DNA of 27,849 bases from CAYWTS01 sp964461265 (lineage in GTDB: Bacteria; Bacteroidota; Ignavibacteria; Tepidaquicellales; OLB5). The stretch's first letter is position 1; every line of letters begins with the position of its first letter. The stretch lies in assembly GCA_964461265.1 (NCBI GenBank), contig CAYWTS010000029.1:1-27849 (forward strand). Direction: 5' to 3'. The translations under genes and the position numbers were made by a program. Under the pieces are notes generated by a model, which did not search any database, had not been told where the DNA came from, and worked only from the letters and a program-made list of their open reading frames with translations. Below, piece after piece: positions 8,399 through 16,836 of this stretch.

Positions 8399-8526
8399 GG
8401 AACTGTATCAAAAGGCAATTTTCTTGCAAGAAAACTGTAACCGCAACTTTCATAGTTGCGATTAAGCAAGAAAATTGCACGCAACCATAAAGGTTGCGGA
8501 TACAAAAACACTTTTGAGACAGCCCC
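8399..8526. mobile_element. MITE-like palindromic element, copy 1
   Basis: This 128 bp non-coding element shares a 90 bp identical core (8409-8498) with 15530-15619. Its right end is CTTTTGAGACAGCCCC (8511-8526). The left end (8399-8414) is a decayed complement, with CTGTATCAAAAG in place of CTGTCTCAAAAG. Inside are a 13 bp inverted pair and two 7 bp hairpins (CGCAACT/AGTTGCG and CGCAACC/GGTTGCG). Terminal inverted repeats without an ORF suggest a MITE moved by a transposase elsewhere. It lies right after the glycosyltransferase stop. No target duplication is seen. Confidence 0.7.
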
Positions 8527-8663
8527 AGGTTTAGCAATTTTGTTGAATATAAATCGGAACATTATTATAAAGATATAAGTAAAATTTCTGAACTTTGTAT
8601 CTTCTGTTGTTTCCTCTTTTTGAAGGGGGAAAGGGGTAACTTGATATTAATTTAACTTCTAAA

Positions 8664-9152
8664 ATGAAAAAAATAATTATTTTATATTTACTGTTATTTT
8701 CCGGCTTGTTCAGCTTAATTCAATCGCAGGATATAACCTTCGAGGAAGCGCTTGAACGGGCTAAAGATGAGAACAAAAGAATAATTGTAGATGTCTACAC
8801 CGATTGGTGCGGGTGGTGTAAGAAAATGGATAAGGATACTTATGCAAAAGAAAAGATACAGAAGATCATAGATAAAAGTTTTGTCCTGGTGAAGTTAGAT
8901 GCTGAAGGAAGCTACAAAATAAAATTTAACGGTAAATCGTATTCAGCTTCTGAACTTGCGTTACATTTCCAGGTAACAGGATATCCCACGACCGTATTTC
9001 TTGAACCTGACGGTAAAGTAATTGAGTACAAATATGATAACTACCGCATGACAAACCTCCCCGGTTATTTTAGTGCCGATGACTTCAGAAAGATTCTAAA
9101 ATACTTCAGAGACGGAAAATACAAGACCACAGACATGAGCTTGGTTTTTTAA
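8664..9152 (+). CDS. Exported thioredoxin-like protein (WCGWCKKM)
   Basis: The 162-residue product has a signal peptide (residues 1-22, hydrophobic IIILYLLLFSGLFSL) and one thioredoxin-like domain. The redox motif is WCGWCK (C49, C52) and VTGYPTTVFL carries the cis-proline P108. The pattern DVYTDWCGWCKKMDKDTY fits the thioredoxin_7/DsbD-gamma-like families that act as periplasmic thiol-disulfide carriers. Unlike the three upstream T9SS proteins it has no sorting domain, so it should stay in the periplasm. It stands alone between the repeat element and the TonB receptor gene, and no partner such as DsbD is visible in the window. The 8527-8663 leader contains only low-complexity AT-rich sequence. 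Confidence 0.85.
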   Translation: MKKIIILYLLLFSGLFSLIQSQDITFEEALERAKDENKRIIVDVYTDWCGWCKKMDKDTYAKEKIQKIIDKSFVLVKLDAEGSYKIKFNGKSYSASELALHFQVTGYPTTVFLEPDGKVIEYKYDNYRMTNLPGYFSADDFRKILKYFRDGKYKTTDMSLVF

Positions 9153-9409
9153 ATTTTACATATAGAATAAAACATTCATTTTTTAATACCCTAAACAGCT
9201 AGCGTTTTTTACAGCTTTAACAATCATTAGCAGTAAATTGTTTACATCTGGTTAAAGTGTTAAAAGTTCGTTAGCATACCTGCAAATTCAACGAATTCCG
9301 CAATTTTCTCTTAATCCTTTCCAAATAATCTTTTCATAACCGCCTAATTTATTATAGTAATATTTGTATCTCAAACATTCATTAACTAAAGATAATTAAC
9401 AAAAAAAAC

Positions 9410-12214
9410 ATGAAAAAATTACTAACCATTTGCCTGTTTCTGGGATTGGTTTTACCCGCCAGTCTCTTTGCCGATGATAACATCGGCAGTATTTCCGGAA
9501 AGGTACTTGACGGCTCAACCGGCGAAAAACTTCCCGAAGCGGTGATACGAATCGAAAACACCGGCAAAGCTGTAGCATCAGATGTAGACGGCAACTACGA
9601 ATTTAAAGGAATCAAAACCGGGCAATATAATCTTAAGGCATCATATGTTGGGTACGTATCCAGGGTTATAAGCATCGAAATTAAGCCCGGCGAGAATTTA
9701 AAGATTGATATTATACTTGACCCTGAAACAACCTCCACCGATACAATAGACATTAATGCCGAAAGAATTTATAACAATGATGCTTCGGTGCTGCTTAAAC
9801 AAAAGAAAGCTGATAATATTTCAGACGGTATCTCGGAGCAGCAGATGAAGCGAACACCTGATGCTTTTGCATCCGACGTACTTAAAAGGGTAATCGGTGT
9901 TTCAATTCTTAATGATAAGTTTATTTATGTAAGAGGAACATCCGAAAGATACAGCAACACCACGCTTAATAATATCCAGCTTCCAAGCACCGAACCGGAT
10001 AAAAAAGCATTTTCATTTGATTTATTTCCCTCTAACTTTCTGGAAAACATTATCATATCAAAGTCATTTACTGCCGACCAGCCGGGGAATTTTTCAGGAG
10101 GCTTGGTTCAGCTTACGACTAAAGATATCCCTGACCAGCTTACACTGAGTTTCAGCACAAGTGCTTCATATACAGCGGGTACATCAACTCAGGGAAATTT
10201 TTTAACATATGATGCGGGACAAACAAAATGGCTTTTTTTTAATTCAGGATTCGATGATGGTAACAGAAGCTTACCCAGTAATTTCCCCGACCATCCGTTC
10301 GGCGGTGCAAACAGCTACGGCAAGTCATTCAGGAATAACTGGAAACAGAGCAAAGTAAAAGCTCCGCTGAACGGCGGATTCCAGCTTACTGCAGGAAACC
10401 GTTTCACACTTTTTGGAAATCCTCTCGGTATGCTGCTAAGTTATTCATATAAAAATTCCTTCCAGAATAACACATTTGTAAGGACTGAATATAATGAAGA
10501 TACTACCCGTGTAATTAATTTTACAGGCCGTTCATCCGAGTATTCGGTTAACAACGGCGGGCTGCTGAACTTAGCATACATGCTGGGCACTAATCATAAA
10601 TTTAGTTTTAAAAATACTCTTTCTATAACATCGGAAGATTTAACCGAATACATGGAAGGATTCAGAATACTTGTTTTCACACAAGGGGATGAGGACAGGA
10701 AACTGTATAAGACTGCTTTCACTGAAAGGTCATTGTTTTCTTCGCTTCTTAACGGCTCTCATTTTTTCCTGAAGTTCAATAACATGACTGTAAACTGGAA
10801 GGCTTCATATTCTGAATCGAAAAGAAATGAACCCGATATGAAGACAGCATATTACAGGAAAGATTACGGTTCTGATGACCCATACATAATTCCTCTGACA
10901 ATTATTACAAATCCAAACGTAGGAAAGAGGTTTTATTCTGAGCTTTATGACATAAACAGGAATTTCGGGTTAGATTTTGATATGGATTTTATAAAAATAG
11001 GAAATAATCCTAAATCAAAGATTAAATTTGGCGGATTAATTACAGGTTCAAACCGTTCATTCAGGGCAAGAAGTTTTGAGCCTTTCCGCTCAGGTCCGTA
11101 CGTGAACGTAACCTTGCCGATAGAGCTGATTTTTGCACCTGAGAATATCGACCCATCGATACTCTCTTACGCAGAGGTTACCAGTTATTCGGATTCATAC
11201 AATGCCTCGGATAAACTTTATGCAAGTTATGTTTCATTCGATATGCCATTCTGGAAGTTCCGGCTTGTTGCAGGATTAAGGTTTGAATACAGCGAACTGA
11301 GGCTTGAAGGCTTTGACAGGCAGTCGCCCGTAGTACCTAAACCCGTTCAGACTTTACTAAAGGGTAACGACTATCTTCCATCTGTTAATTTAACCTATTC
11401 GCTAAATGATAAGATTAATATAAGGGCATCATTTTCTCAGACAGTTTCACGCCCCGAATACAGGGAAATTGCTCCATACGGATTTATTGATTTTGTTACA
11501 GAGGGTGAACTTGCAGGTAATCCGAATCTTAAATCTTGCCTTATACAAAATTACGACCTGAGATTCGAACTGTATCCGAATCCTGGTGAAATAATTGCTT
11601 TGAGTTTATTCTACAAGCACTTCAACCAGCCAATCGAAAAAGTTATAGTACCTACTATACTTTCGTCTATTCCGTCATACTCGTTTGCTAATGCGGAAAA
11701 CGGGGCAATTAATTACGGTATAGAAATAGAAGCCCGGAAGAATCTTGGGTTTTTAAGCAATAAACTGAGATTTTTTTCAATCAATGCAAATGTAGCTTTC
11801 ATATCTTCCCAGGTTGACCTTTCCGGAACTTCAACTGCTGCAAGCGAAAAGACCAGGAGACTCCAGGGGCAGTCACCTTACCTCGTGAACATTGGATTAT
11901 ATTATGATAACTACGAATCCGGAACAAGTGTTAATCTGTCTTATAATAAGATTGGTGACAAAATCTCAGAGGTCGGACGAATCGGTTTTAAAGATGTATT
12001 CGAAGAGGGAAGGAACTTGGTCGATTTCAGTATATCTCAAAAATTATTCGGAAACATCGAACTTAAATTTACCGCTAAGGATATATTCAGTAATGATATA
12101 GTATTTACAAAAGAAGTGAAAAAAGATGTAACATCAAATGAATATGTAAAGAAAGTGGTTCGGAGAATCACCACCGGAACAACATTTTCTTTTACACTGG
12201 GATATAAATATTAA
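9410..12214 (+). CDS. TonB-dependent receptor with carboxypeptidase-like N-terminal domain
   Basis: The 934-residue outer-membrane protein has a signal peptide (1-21, ending LFA). A carboxypeptidase regulatory-like beta-sandwich follows at about 26-105 (SISGKVLDGSTGEKLPEAVI, DGNYEFKGI), the usual N-terminal extension of Bacteroidota receptors. The plug domain is at about 130-240, including SDVLKRVIGVSI, YVRGTSERYSNTTLNN and NFSGGLVQLTTKD. The rest is a beta-barrel ending in an aromatic residue (TLGYKY), with TVSRPEYREIAPYGF near 680. It would take up an unknown ligand across the outer membrane using TonB energy. No SusD-like lipoprotein is adjacent; the next sizeable gene encodes a T9SS-exported beta-helix protein. 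The substrate is not predictable from sequence. Confidence 0.93.
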   Translation: MKKLLTICLFLGLVLPASLFADDNIGSISGKVLDGSTGEKLPEAVIRIENTGKAVASDVDGNYEFKGIKTGQYNLKASYVGYVSRVISIEIKPGENLKIDIILDPETTSTDTIDINAERIYNNDASVLLKQKKADNISDGISEQQMKRTPDAFASDVLKRVIGVSILNDKFIYVRGTSERYSNTTLNNIQLPSTEPDKKAFSFDLFPSNFLENIIISKSFTADQPGNFSGGLVQLTTKDIPDQLTLSFSTSASYTAGTSTQGNFLTYDAGQTKWLFFNSGFDDGNRSLPSNFPDHPFGGANSYGKSFRNNWKQSKVKAPLNGGFQLTAGNRFTLFGNPLGMLLSYSYKNSFQNNTFVRTEYNEDTTRVINFTGRSSEYSVNNGGLLNLAYMLGTNHKFSFKNTLSITSEDLTEYMEGFRILVFTQGDEDRKLYKTAFTERSLFSSLLNGSHFFLKFNNMTVNWKASYSESKRNEPDMKTAYYRKDYGSDDPYIIPLTIITNPNVGKRFYSELYDINRNFGLDFDMDFIKIGNNPKSKIKFGGLITGSNRSFRARSFEPFRSGPYVNVTLPIELIFAPENIDPSILSYAEVTSYSDSYNASDKLYASYVSFDMPFWKFRLVAGLRFEYSELRLEGFDRQSPVVPKPVQTLLKGNDYLPSVNLTYSLNDKINIRASFSQTVSRPEYREIAPYGFIDFVTEGELAGNPNLKSCLIQNYDLRFELYPNPGEIIALSLFYKHFNQPIEKVIVPTILSSIPSYSFANAENGAINYGIEIEARKNLGFLSNKLRFFSINANVAFISSQVDLSGTSTAASEKTRRLQGQSPYLVNIGLYYDNYESGTSVNLSYNKIGDKISEVGRIGFKDVFEEGRNLVDFSISQKLFGNIELKFTAKDIFSNDIVFTKEVKKDVTSNEYVKKVVRRITTGTTFSFTLGYKY

Positions 12215-12512
12215 AAAAATAATTGCTGTTTAGTTAATGCGGTAATTATATTAATGACTGAAGTTACGTAAAACATTTAAATTACAAAATATTAGCTCTC
12301 TGCCTGCAGCGCCTGTGTACCGCCAGGTAGAAGCAGGATATAGGAACGAAATGTCTGTAGTATATATTAATAATCGGTAGTTTAGTTCCATCGGAGTAAC
12401 ATAACTTTGCAGATTCCCGCTTCCGCAGAATAGTTTGCGTAACATCAATTAAAAAAAATAGAGCTGTTTTGATTAAGAGTTTATTAAAGTTAAAGGATTA
12501 TTTAAAAAGTAC
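12215..12512. other. Non-coding spacer with repeat-like, partly palindromic sequence
   Basis: No convincing gene lies here. At 12303-12337 nested complementary words (CCTGC/GCAGG and CCTG/CAGG) can fold. From about 12341 to 12400 the words GGAACGAAATGTCTGTAG and TTAGTTCCATCGGAGTAACA resemble, from memory, a dispersed repeat of Bacteroidota genomes; only one copy is present, so this is unproven. TAACTTTG at 12402-12409 matches the -7 promoter box and could serve the downstream genes. Confidence 0.4.
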
Positions 12513-12701
12513 ATGGATATTACAGAATCAGAAAGCAATACACAAAAGTACAACAGCATTTTCTGGATTTACAAACCTGAGTTACTGAAAGTCTTCGCCG
12601 CTCTGTCTTTATCTCTTTTACTGATAATTTACGTTATGCTTGAGACAGGCAAAGGCATCAATGAAATTTTAACTTCAATAGTGCAAAAATATTTATTCTA
12701 A
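12513..12701 (+). CDS. Possible small single-span membrane peptide
   Basis: A 62-residue frame starts at an ATG and ends 27 bases before the beta-helix gene start at 12729. The N-terminal half is polar (MDITESESNTQKY) and residues 30-45 are strongly hydrophobic (VFAALSLSLLLIIYVM), which would form one membrane helix. No family is recognised and no clear ribosome binding site is seen. It is supported only by its position between two envelope genes on the same strand, so it may be spurious. Confidence 0.35.
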   Translation: MDITESESNTQKYNSIFWIYKPELLKVFAALSLSLLLIIYVMLETGKGINEILTSIVQKYLF

Positions 12702-12728
12702 AAAAAATAACCAAAAATGGAGAAAATA

Positions 12729-14417
12729 ATGAAAAGAACTAACTTACTTTTGATACTTGCGGGCATATGTTTGATTTTTCAGTCAAACGTATTTTCGCAG
12801 ATCGATTCCACAACATTGAACTCATCCAGCATTACTACTACGGTATGGCTTCACAGCAATACGCGCTACATAATGAAAGGGTTCAACTATGTTAGAAACG
12901 GCGGAACTCTTGCAATTGAACCGGGAACAGTTATTTTAGGCGATACCACAACTAAAGGAACGCTTATTATAGAAAGAGGCGGTAAATTATTTGCTGACGG
13001 AACAGTCAACCAGCCGATAGTATTTACAAGCAGGCTTGAACCCGGGCAGAGGAAAACAGGTAACTGGGGTGGCATTGTAGTGTGCGGCAGATCAGGAATA
13101 AATACCGTTTCCGGAGCTGATTCAGCTGAAGTAGAAGGCTGGGGTCCGGGACTTGGTCCTATCTATGGCGGACAGCCAAGAATTGATGATGACAGTTCCG
13201 GTGTTATACGTTATGTAAGGATAGAATTTTCCGGCATTAACCTATCAGGTATTTCGGGGAACGAAATAAATGGTCTTACATTAGCCGGAGTGGGCAGCAG
13301 AACCATAATAGATTATGTTCAGGTCAGCTACTGCGGAGATGATTCTTATGAATGTTTTGGAGGAACTGTAAACTTAAAGCATTTAATCGCCTTTAAAGGA
13401 ATTGATGATGACTGGGATACCGATAATGGTTACAGAGGCAAGATACAATTTGGTCTTTCGGTAAGAGACTCCGGTATATATGATGTAAGTACATCGAACG
13501 GTTTTGAAAGTGATAACAATGCTAACTCGCCCTCTAATTATAATGGTCCAAGAACAAAACCGATTTATTCTAACATGACTGTTGTAGGACCTTTTATCAC
13601 AACTAACTTAAACCTTAATACATTATGGGGCAGGGGTGGACACCTTAGAAGAAATACTCTCACAAGTATTTACAACTCAATAATTATGGGGTGGAGAGCC
13701 GGGCTTAGATTTGACGGCTCAGGTGTTCATAATGCATGCACAGGTGATACTATGCAGCACCGGTATAATGTATATGCAGGTAATTTAAGGATTGCTGATT
13801 CTGCCGGCGGCAGTTTCGGTGCAACCGCATGGCTGCAAACAAGTTCATTCAACAATACATTTTATGCAACTTCATCCGAAGTTATGCTAACTAATCCTTA
13901 TGCGGTATATCCTGATCCTTCAGGCACTTCCTGCAGTAACTGGATGCCTCTGGCTGGCTCACCTGTTTTAACCGGAGCTGATTTCTCAAATCCGAATCTT
14001 AGCGGTTTTGAAGTGGTAACATACAAAGGAGCGTTCGGCACAACAAACTGGACTACCGGCTGGTCACAGTGGGATCCGAAGAACTACCAGTTGCCTCCCA
14101 TCGGTATACAGTTAATTTCTAGTGAGTTGCCAAATAGATTCGAATTGTCACAAAACTATCCTAATCCGTTCAATCCTGTAACAAATATTAACTTTAGTCT
14201 GCCAAAAAGCGGCTTTGTGACCCTAAAAGTGTTTAATATGTTGGGACAGGAAGTTGCCTCAATAGTTAATGGAATTCAGCAGGCAGGAACATATAAAGCC
14301 GATTTTAATGCCAATAAACTGCCAAGCGGTGTATATTTCTACACAATTAAGGTTGTTACGAATGAAAATTCTAGCTCGGTTTGGACGGATACTAAAAAGA
14401 TGATACTGATAAAATGA
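12729..14417 (+). CDS. T9SS-exported beta-helix-like surface protein
   Basis: The ATG at 12729 is chosen over the in-frame ATG at 12717 because GGAG (12719-12722) lies 6 bases before it and the signal peptide then begins MKRTNLL. The 562-residue product has a signal peptide (about 1-24, ending VFS). A long repetitive beta-rich region follows, with GTLIIERGGKLFADG, IRYVRIEFSG, DYVQVSYCGDDSYECFGG and a DDDWDTDNG acidic cluster, consistent with a right-handed beta-helix and possibly calcium binding. The last ~95 residues are a T9SS type A sorting domain with QNYPNPFNPVTNI, ending KKMILIK. Proteins of this type are often found next to TonB receptors in Bacteroidota, and here it follows one directly. 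It may be the surface partner of that receptor, but this is inference. Confidence 0.85.
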   Translation: MKRTNLLLILAGICLIFQSNVFSQIDSTTLNSSSITTTVWLHSNTRYIMKGFNYVRNGGTLAIEPGTVILGDTTTKGTLIIERGGKLFADGTVNQPIVFTSRLEPGQRKTGNWGGIVVCGRSGINTVSGADSAEVEGWGPGLGPIYGGQPRIDDDSSGVIRYVRIEFSGINLSGISGNEINGLTLAGVGSRTIIDYVQVSYCGDDSYECFGGTVNLKHLIAFKGIDDDWDTDNGYRGKIQFGLSVRDSGIYDVSTSNGFESDNNANSPSNYNGPRTKPIYSNMTVVGPFITTNLNLNTLWGRGGHLRRNTLTSIYNSIIMGWRAGLRFDGSGVHNACTGDTMQHRYNVYAGNLRIADSAGGSFGATAWLQTSSFNNTFYATSSEVMLTNPYAVYPDPSGTSCSNWMPLAGSPVLTGADFSNPNLSGFEVVTYKGAFGTTNWTTGWSQWDPKNYQLPPIGIQLISSELPNRFELSQNYPNPFNPVTNINFSLPKSGFVTLKVFNMLGQEVASIVNGIQQAGTYKADFNANKLPSGVYFYTIKVVTNENSSSVWTDTKKMILIK

Positions 14418-14491
14418 TGGAAACCATTTTTTGAAAATCCCGCTTTAGGGGGACTAATCAAAAAAGATTTCGTGTTAATTATTCTTTAGTT

Positions 14492-14519
14492 AAACCCCGT
14501 TGATAAAACGGGGTTTTTT
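14492..14519 (+). terminator. Rho-independent terminator after the beta-helix gene
   Basis: AAACCCCGTT (14492-14501) pairs with AACGGGGTTT (14507-14516) around a 5-base loop, and the T run continues to 14519. Confidence 0.85.
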
Positions 14520-14531
14520 AATATCGATATA

Positions 14532-14562
14532 TTTGAATTAATTAAAATAATTCAATAATTTG
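14532..14562 (+). promoter_or_regulatory. Likely Bacteroidota-type promoter of the first barrel protein gene
   Basis: TTTG (14532-14535) is followed after 20 bases by TAATTTG (14556-14562), one T short of TAnnTTTG. It lies just after a terminator and 41 bases before the ATG at 14604. AGGAG at 14591-14595 provides a good ribosome binding site. Confidence 0.4.
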
Positions 14563-14603
14563 CATTAACTAATCTATTAAATAAAATAAAAGGAGAAATC
14601 ATT

Positions 14604-15479
14604 ATGAAGTTAATAAAATCTACAGGTATTTTTTTATTTCTGTTTATCTTCCTTTTTTCAGCGGTTTCATTTTCACAGGTCAAAACCAAATCAAAAAAAT
14701 TTAAAGCTCCCCAGTTTACCGTTGAAATAAACGGTGCCTATAACCTGCCTATTATGGATACTAAAGGTGAGGTTGCTGATTTCTTTAAATTTACAAACTA
14801 CGGAACGAAGATTGGGTTCGGCGGTGAATTAAATTTCAAGCTTGCAGTTTCGAAGTATGGCGAAGTCAGACCTATGCTTACACTTGGTTATGCACAATTC
14901 CAGAATGATGATAAGAATACTGCGTATATCGATACTAACAACCTGAGATATGGCTACCCGCTGCCTGGCAATCTGCAATATGGTTCGGTCACAGGAAAAT
15001 CGGAATTATTCATCAGAACGGCTTATGCAGGTCTCGGCATCGAGTATGCATTTACTAAGCTTGATAAAGCAAGGAGGTTTACTCCTTATGGTAATTTAAC
15101 TCTTGATATGAACGTTATATGGGGTCTTTACAGGCAAACTCCTTCTGGTTCGGTTCCCGGACAGGTATCCCCAGGAACAGAGATATCATATACCATCAAT
15201 TCATCAGTAAGATTTGGGCTTAGTGTTGGAATTGGCGCCCAGTACCGGCTTGCCCAACCTTTTGGTTTAAACTTTGGCATCAAATTTAAAATGGCAAACC
15301 TGATAGGCAAAGACTCAAAAACAACTCCAACAAAAGAACAGGATCCCAATGAAGAGAATAAGATGAACCTGCTCGATAAAGCTGCCACTAACTTGAATAC
15401 AATGCTGAGTAAAGACAGGAATATTGGTTATATGCATTTTTACCTTGGCTTTGCGTTCTATATAGGCAAGAAGAAATAA
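14604..15479 (+). CDS. Outer-membrane beta-barrel protein (paralogue 1)
   Basis: The 291-residue product has a signal peptide (1-24, ending VSFS) and AGGAG eight bases before its ATG. The rest alternates polar and hydrophobic residues in short strands (FGGELNFKLAV, YAGLGIEYAF, RFGLSVGIGAQYRL) and ends in a strand with LGFAFYIGKKK, as expected for a small outer-membrane barrel. Near the C-terminus the conserved block NKMNLLDKAATNLNTMLSKDR precedes the last strand and is shared with the gene at 15906. No named family is recognised with certainty; it resembles generic outer-membrane beta-barrel domains of Bacteroidota. It has its own promoter-like sequence and is separated from its paralogue by a palindromic element. 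Confidence 0.75.
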   Translation: MKLIKSTGIFLFLFIFLFSAVSFSQVKTKSKKFKAPQFTVEINGAYNLPIMDTKGEVADFFKFTNYGTKIGFGGELNFKLAVSKYGEVRPMLTLGYAQFQNDDKNTAYIDTNNLRYGYPLPGNLQYGSVTGKSELFIRTAYAGLGIEYAFTKLDKARRFTPYGNLTLDMNVIWGLYRQTPSGSVPGQVSPGTEISYTINSSVRFGLSVGIGAQYRLAQPFGLNFGIKFKMANLIGKDSKTTPTKEQDPNEENKMNLLDKAATNLNTMLSKDRNIGYMHFYLGFAFYIGKKK

Positions 15480-15519
15480 AAATTTATTTTCTATATCCGT
15501 ATAAATGGGTATCTGCTGA

Positions 15520-15646
15520 GGGGCTGTCTCAAAAGGCAATTTTCTTGCAAGAAAACTGTAACCGCAACTTTCATAGTTGCGATTAAGCAAGAAAATTGCA
15601 CGCAACCATAAAGGTTGCGATACAAAAAAACTTTTAAGACAGCCCC
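15520..15646. mobile_element. MITE-like palindromic element, copy 2
   Basis: This is the better preserved 127 bp copy. Terminal inverted repeats GGGGCTGTCTCAAAAG (15520-15535) and CTTTTAAGACAGCCCC (15631-15646) match at 15 of 16 positions. Inside, a perfect 13 bp inverted pair (15536-15548 with 15587-15599) encloses a 7 bp hairpin (15563-15581), and another 7 bp hairpin lies at 15601-15619. The right end runs into a C/T-rich tract, so in RNA the whole fold could also act as a terminator for the barrel gene. No ORF and no clear target-site duplication. Confidence 0.75.
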
Positions 15647-15839
15647 CCTTTTTTATTTTTCCGATTACTTAAAACCTGACGCTAAATCATTTTTCTAACT
15701 GTTATGAAAAAACTATACATTTATTTATTAAATATTATCTTATAAAATTTCAAAGACTACCCGGATTACTTTCCAGATCCCCGTTTTTATCCATCTGTTC
15801 TGCCAATGATCTGGAATCGAATCTATATTTCCATTTCTG

Positions 15840-15870
15840 TTTGATTTGTAAAAACAATTCCATAATTTTG
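15840..15870 (+). promoter_or_regulatory. Bacteroidota-type promoter of the second barrel protein gene
   Basis: TTTG (15840-15843), 19 bases, then TAATTTTG (15863-15870) matches the TTTG-N19-TAnnTTTG pattern exactly. It predicts a start of transcription near 15877 and a leader of about 30 bases. The remainder of 15647-15839 is AT-rich and shows nothing else. Confidence 0.5.
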
Positions 15871-15905
15871 GAAAGTAAGTTTTTAAACAAAGAAATCATA
15901 ACGTT

Positions 15906-16730
15906 ATGAAAACAAACAAAACTTTCTTACGGTTTATTATTCTTTTTGTTATAACTTTACTTTTCAGCAATAATCTCCTTAGTCAATTTGTAACCTATGG
16001 TTCTAAAAAATTCAAGCCCGCTCGAGTTACAATAGAACATCTGCTTGTATATGAACAGCCGATTCCAAACTTATTCTCAAACATATCCGATTATTTTTCA
16101 TTTAAAGGATACGGAGTAAAATACGGTTTCGGCACACAGGTAAACATTAAGCTGGCTACCGATAAAAAAGGCAAGATTCGTCCGTATTTAAGCCTTGCGT
16201 ATTCGCTGTTTTTAGGAAATGATAATTCTAGGGGATACATAGATTCGAATGTTATTAATTATGGTTTTCCTCTGAACAAAACATACAGCGGCGTTCCGGG
16301 GACTTCAAAATTGTACCTGCACTTTATTACAGCAGGTATTGGAATAGAATATGCTTTTCTTAATAAAACCCGGTGGATACCATACCTTGGGCTGGAAATG
16401 GATTTTAATGTTTTAATGGGCACCTACCGACAAACCCTATCGGGACTGGCACAAACCTCGTTTACTATAAAACCTGCTGTAAGGTTTGGAGCTGCACTTG
16501 GCGGTGGTGTGCAGGTGCGGCTGAGTAAGGCAATCGGTTTAGTGTTCAGTTCAAAGTTTAAATATGCAAATCTGATTGGCAAAAGTTCCGAATTCGTTCA
16601 GGAACAGAATAAGATGAAGCTGCTGGATAAATCTGCAGCTAACCTTAACTCTACACTCTCAAAAGACAGACATATAATGTATATCGATTTAATGCTCGGT
16701 GTTGCATATTATATAGGAAGAGCTAAGTGA
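15906..16730 (+). CDS. Outer-membrane beta-barrel protein (paralogue 2)
   Basis: The 274-residue product has a signal peptide (about 1-26, ending LLSQ) and the same layout as the gene at 14604: FVTYGSKKFKPARVTIE near the N-terminus, glycine/aromatic beta strands (YGVKYGFGTQVNIKLA, TAGIGIEYAF, RFGAALGGGVQVRL), the block NKMKLLDKSAANLNSTLSKDR, and a last strand LGVAYYIGRAK. The two proteins are diverged paralogues, probably both outer-membrane barrels. This one has the clearest promoter match in the window and a shared bidirectional terminator downstream. No specific function can be assigned. Confidence 0.75.
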   Translation: MKTNKTFLRFIILFVITLLFSNNLLSQFVTYGSKKFKPARVTIEHLLVYEQPIPNLFSNISDYFSFKGYGVKYGFGTQVNIKLATDKKGKIRPYLSLAYSLFLGNDNSRGYIDSNVINYGFPLNKTYSGVPGTSKLYLHFITAGIGIEYAFLNKTRWIPYLGLEMDFNVLMGTYRQTLSGLAQTSFTIKPAVRFGAALGGGVQVRLSKAIGLVFSSKFKYANLIGKSSEFVQEQNKMKLLDKSAANLNSTLSKDRHIMYIDLMLGVAYYIGRAK

Positions 16731-16797
16731 CAATCTAAGAAGCGTTAGTTTCCGAGCCCGGTGCGTGCAAGGTTATAAACACCTTCACTAGAAAGTT

Positions 16798-16836
16798 AAC
16801 CTGACAGATTTTTAAAATCTGTCAGGTTTTATTTTT
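16798..16836. terminator. Bidirectional terminator between convergent genes
   Basis: AACCTGACAGATTT (16798-16811) pairs perfectly with AAATCTGTCAGGTT (16815-16828) around a 3-base loop. T runs follow on the plus strand and A-rich sequence precedes, so it can work for the barrel gene (plus) and for the transporter (minus). The transporter stop codon (16812-16814) lies in the loop. Confidence 0.8.

Noticed and set aside
8399..8526. CRISPR repeat array
   Set aside because: There are only two distant copies, no spacers of regular length and no cas genes; the inverted ends fit a MITE-like element better.
12251..12448. 65-codon minus-strand frame in the spacer before the beta-helix gene
   Set aside because: It covers the repeat-like block and reads as a translated repeat rather than a protein.
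15315..15605. 96-codon minus-strand frame
   Set aside because: It runs from the end of the barrel gene into the palindromic element, so it is a chance frame.
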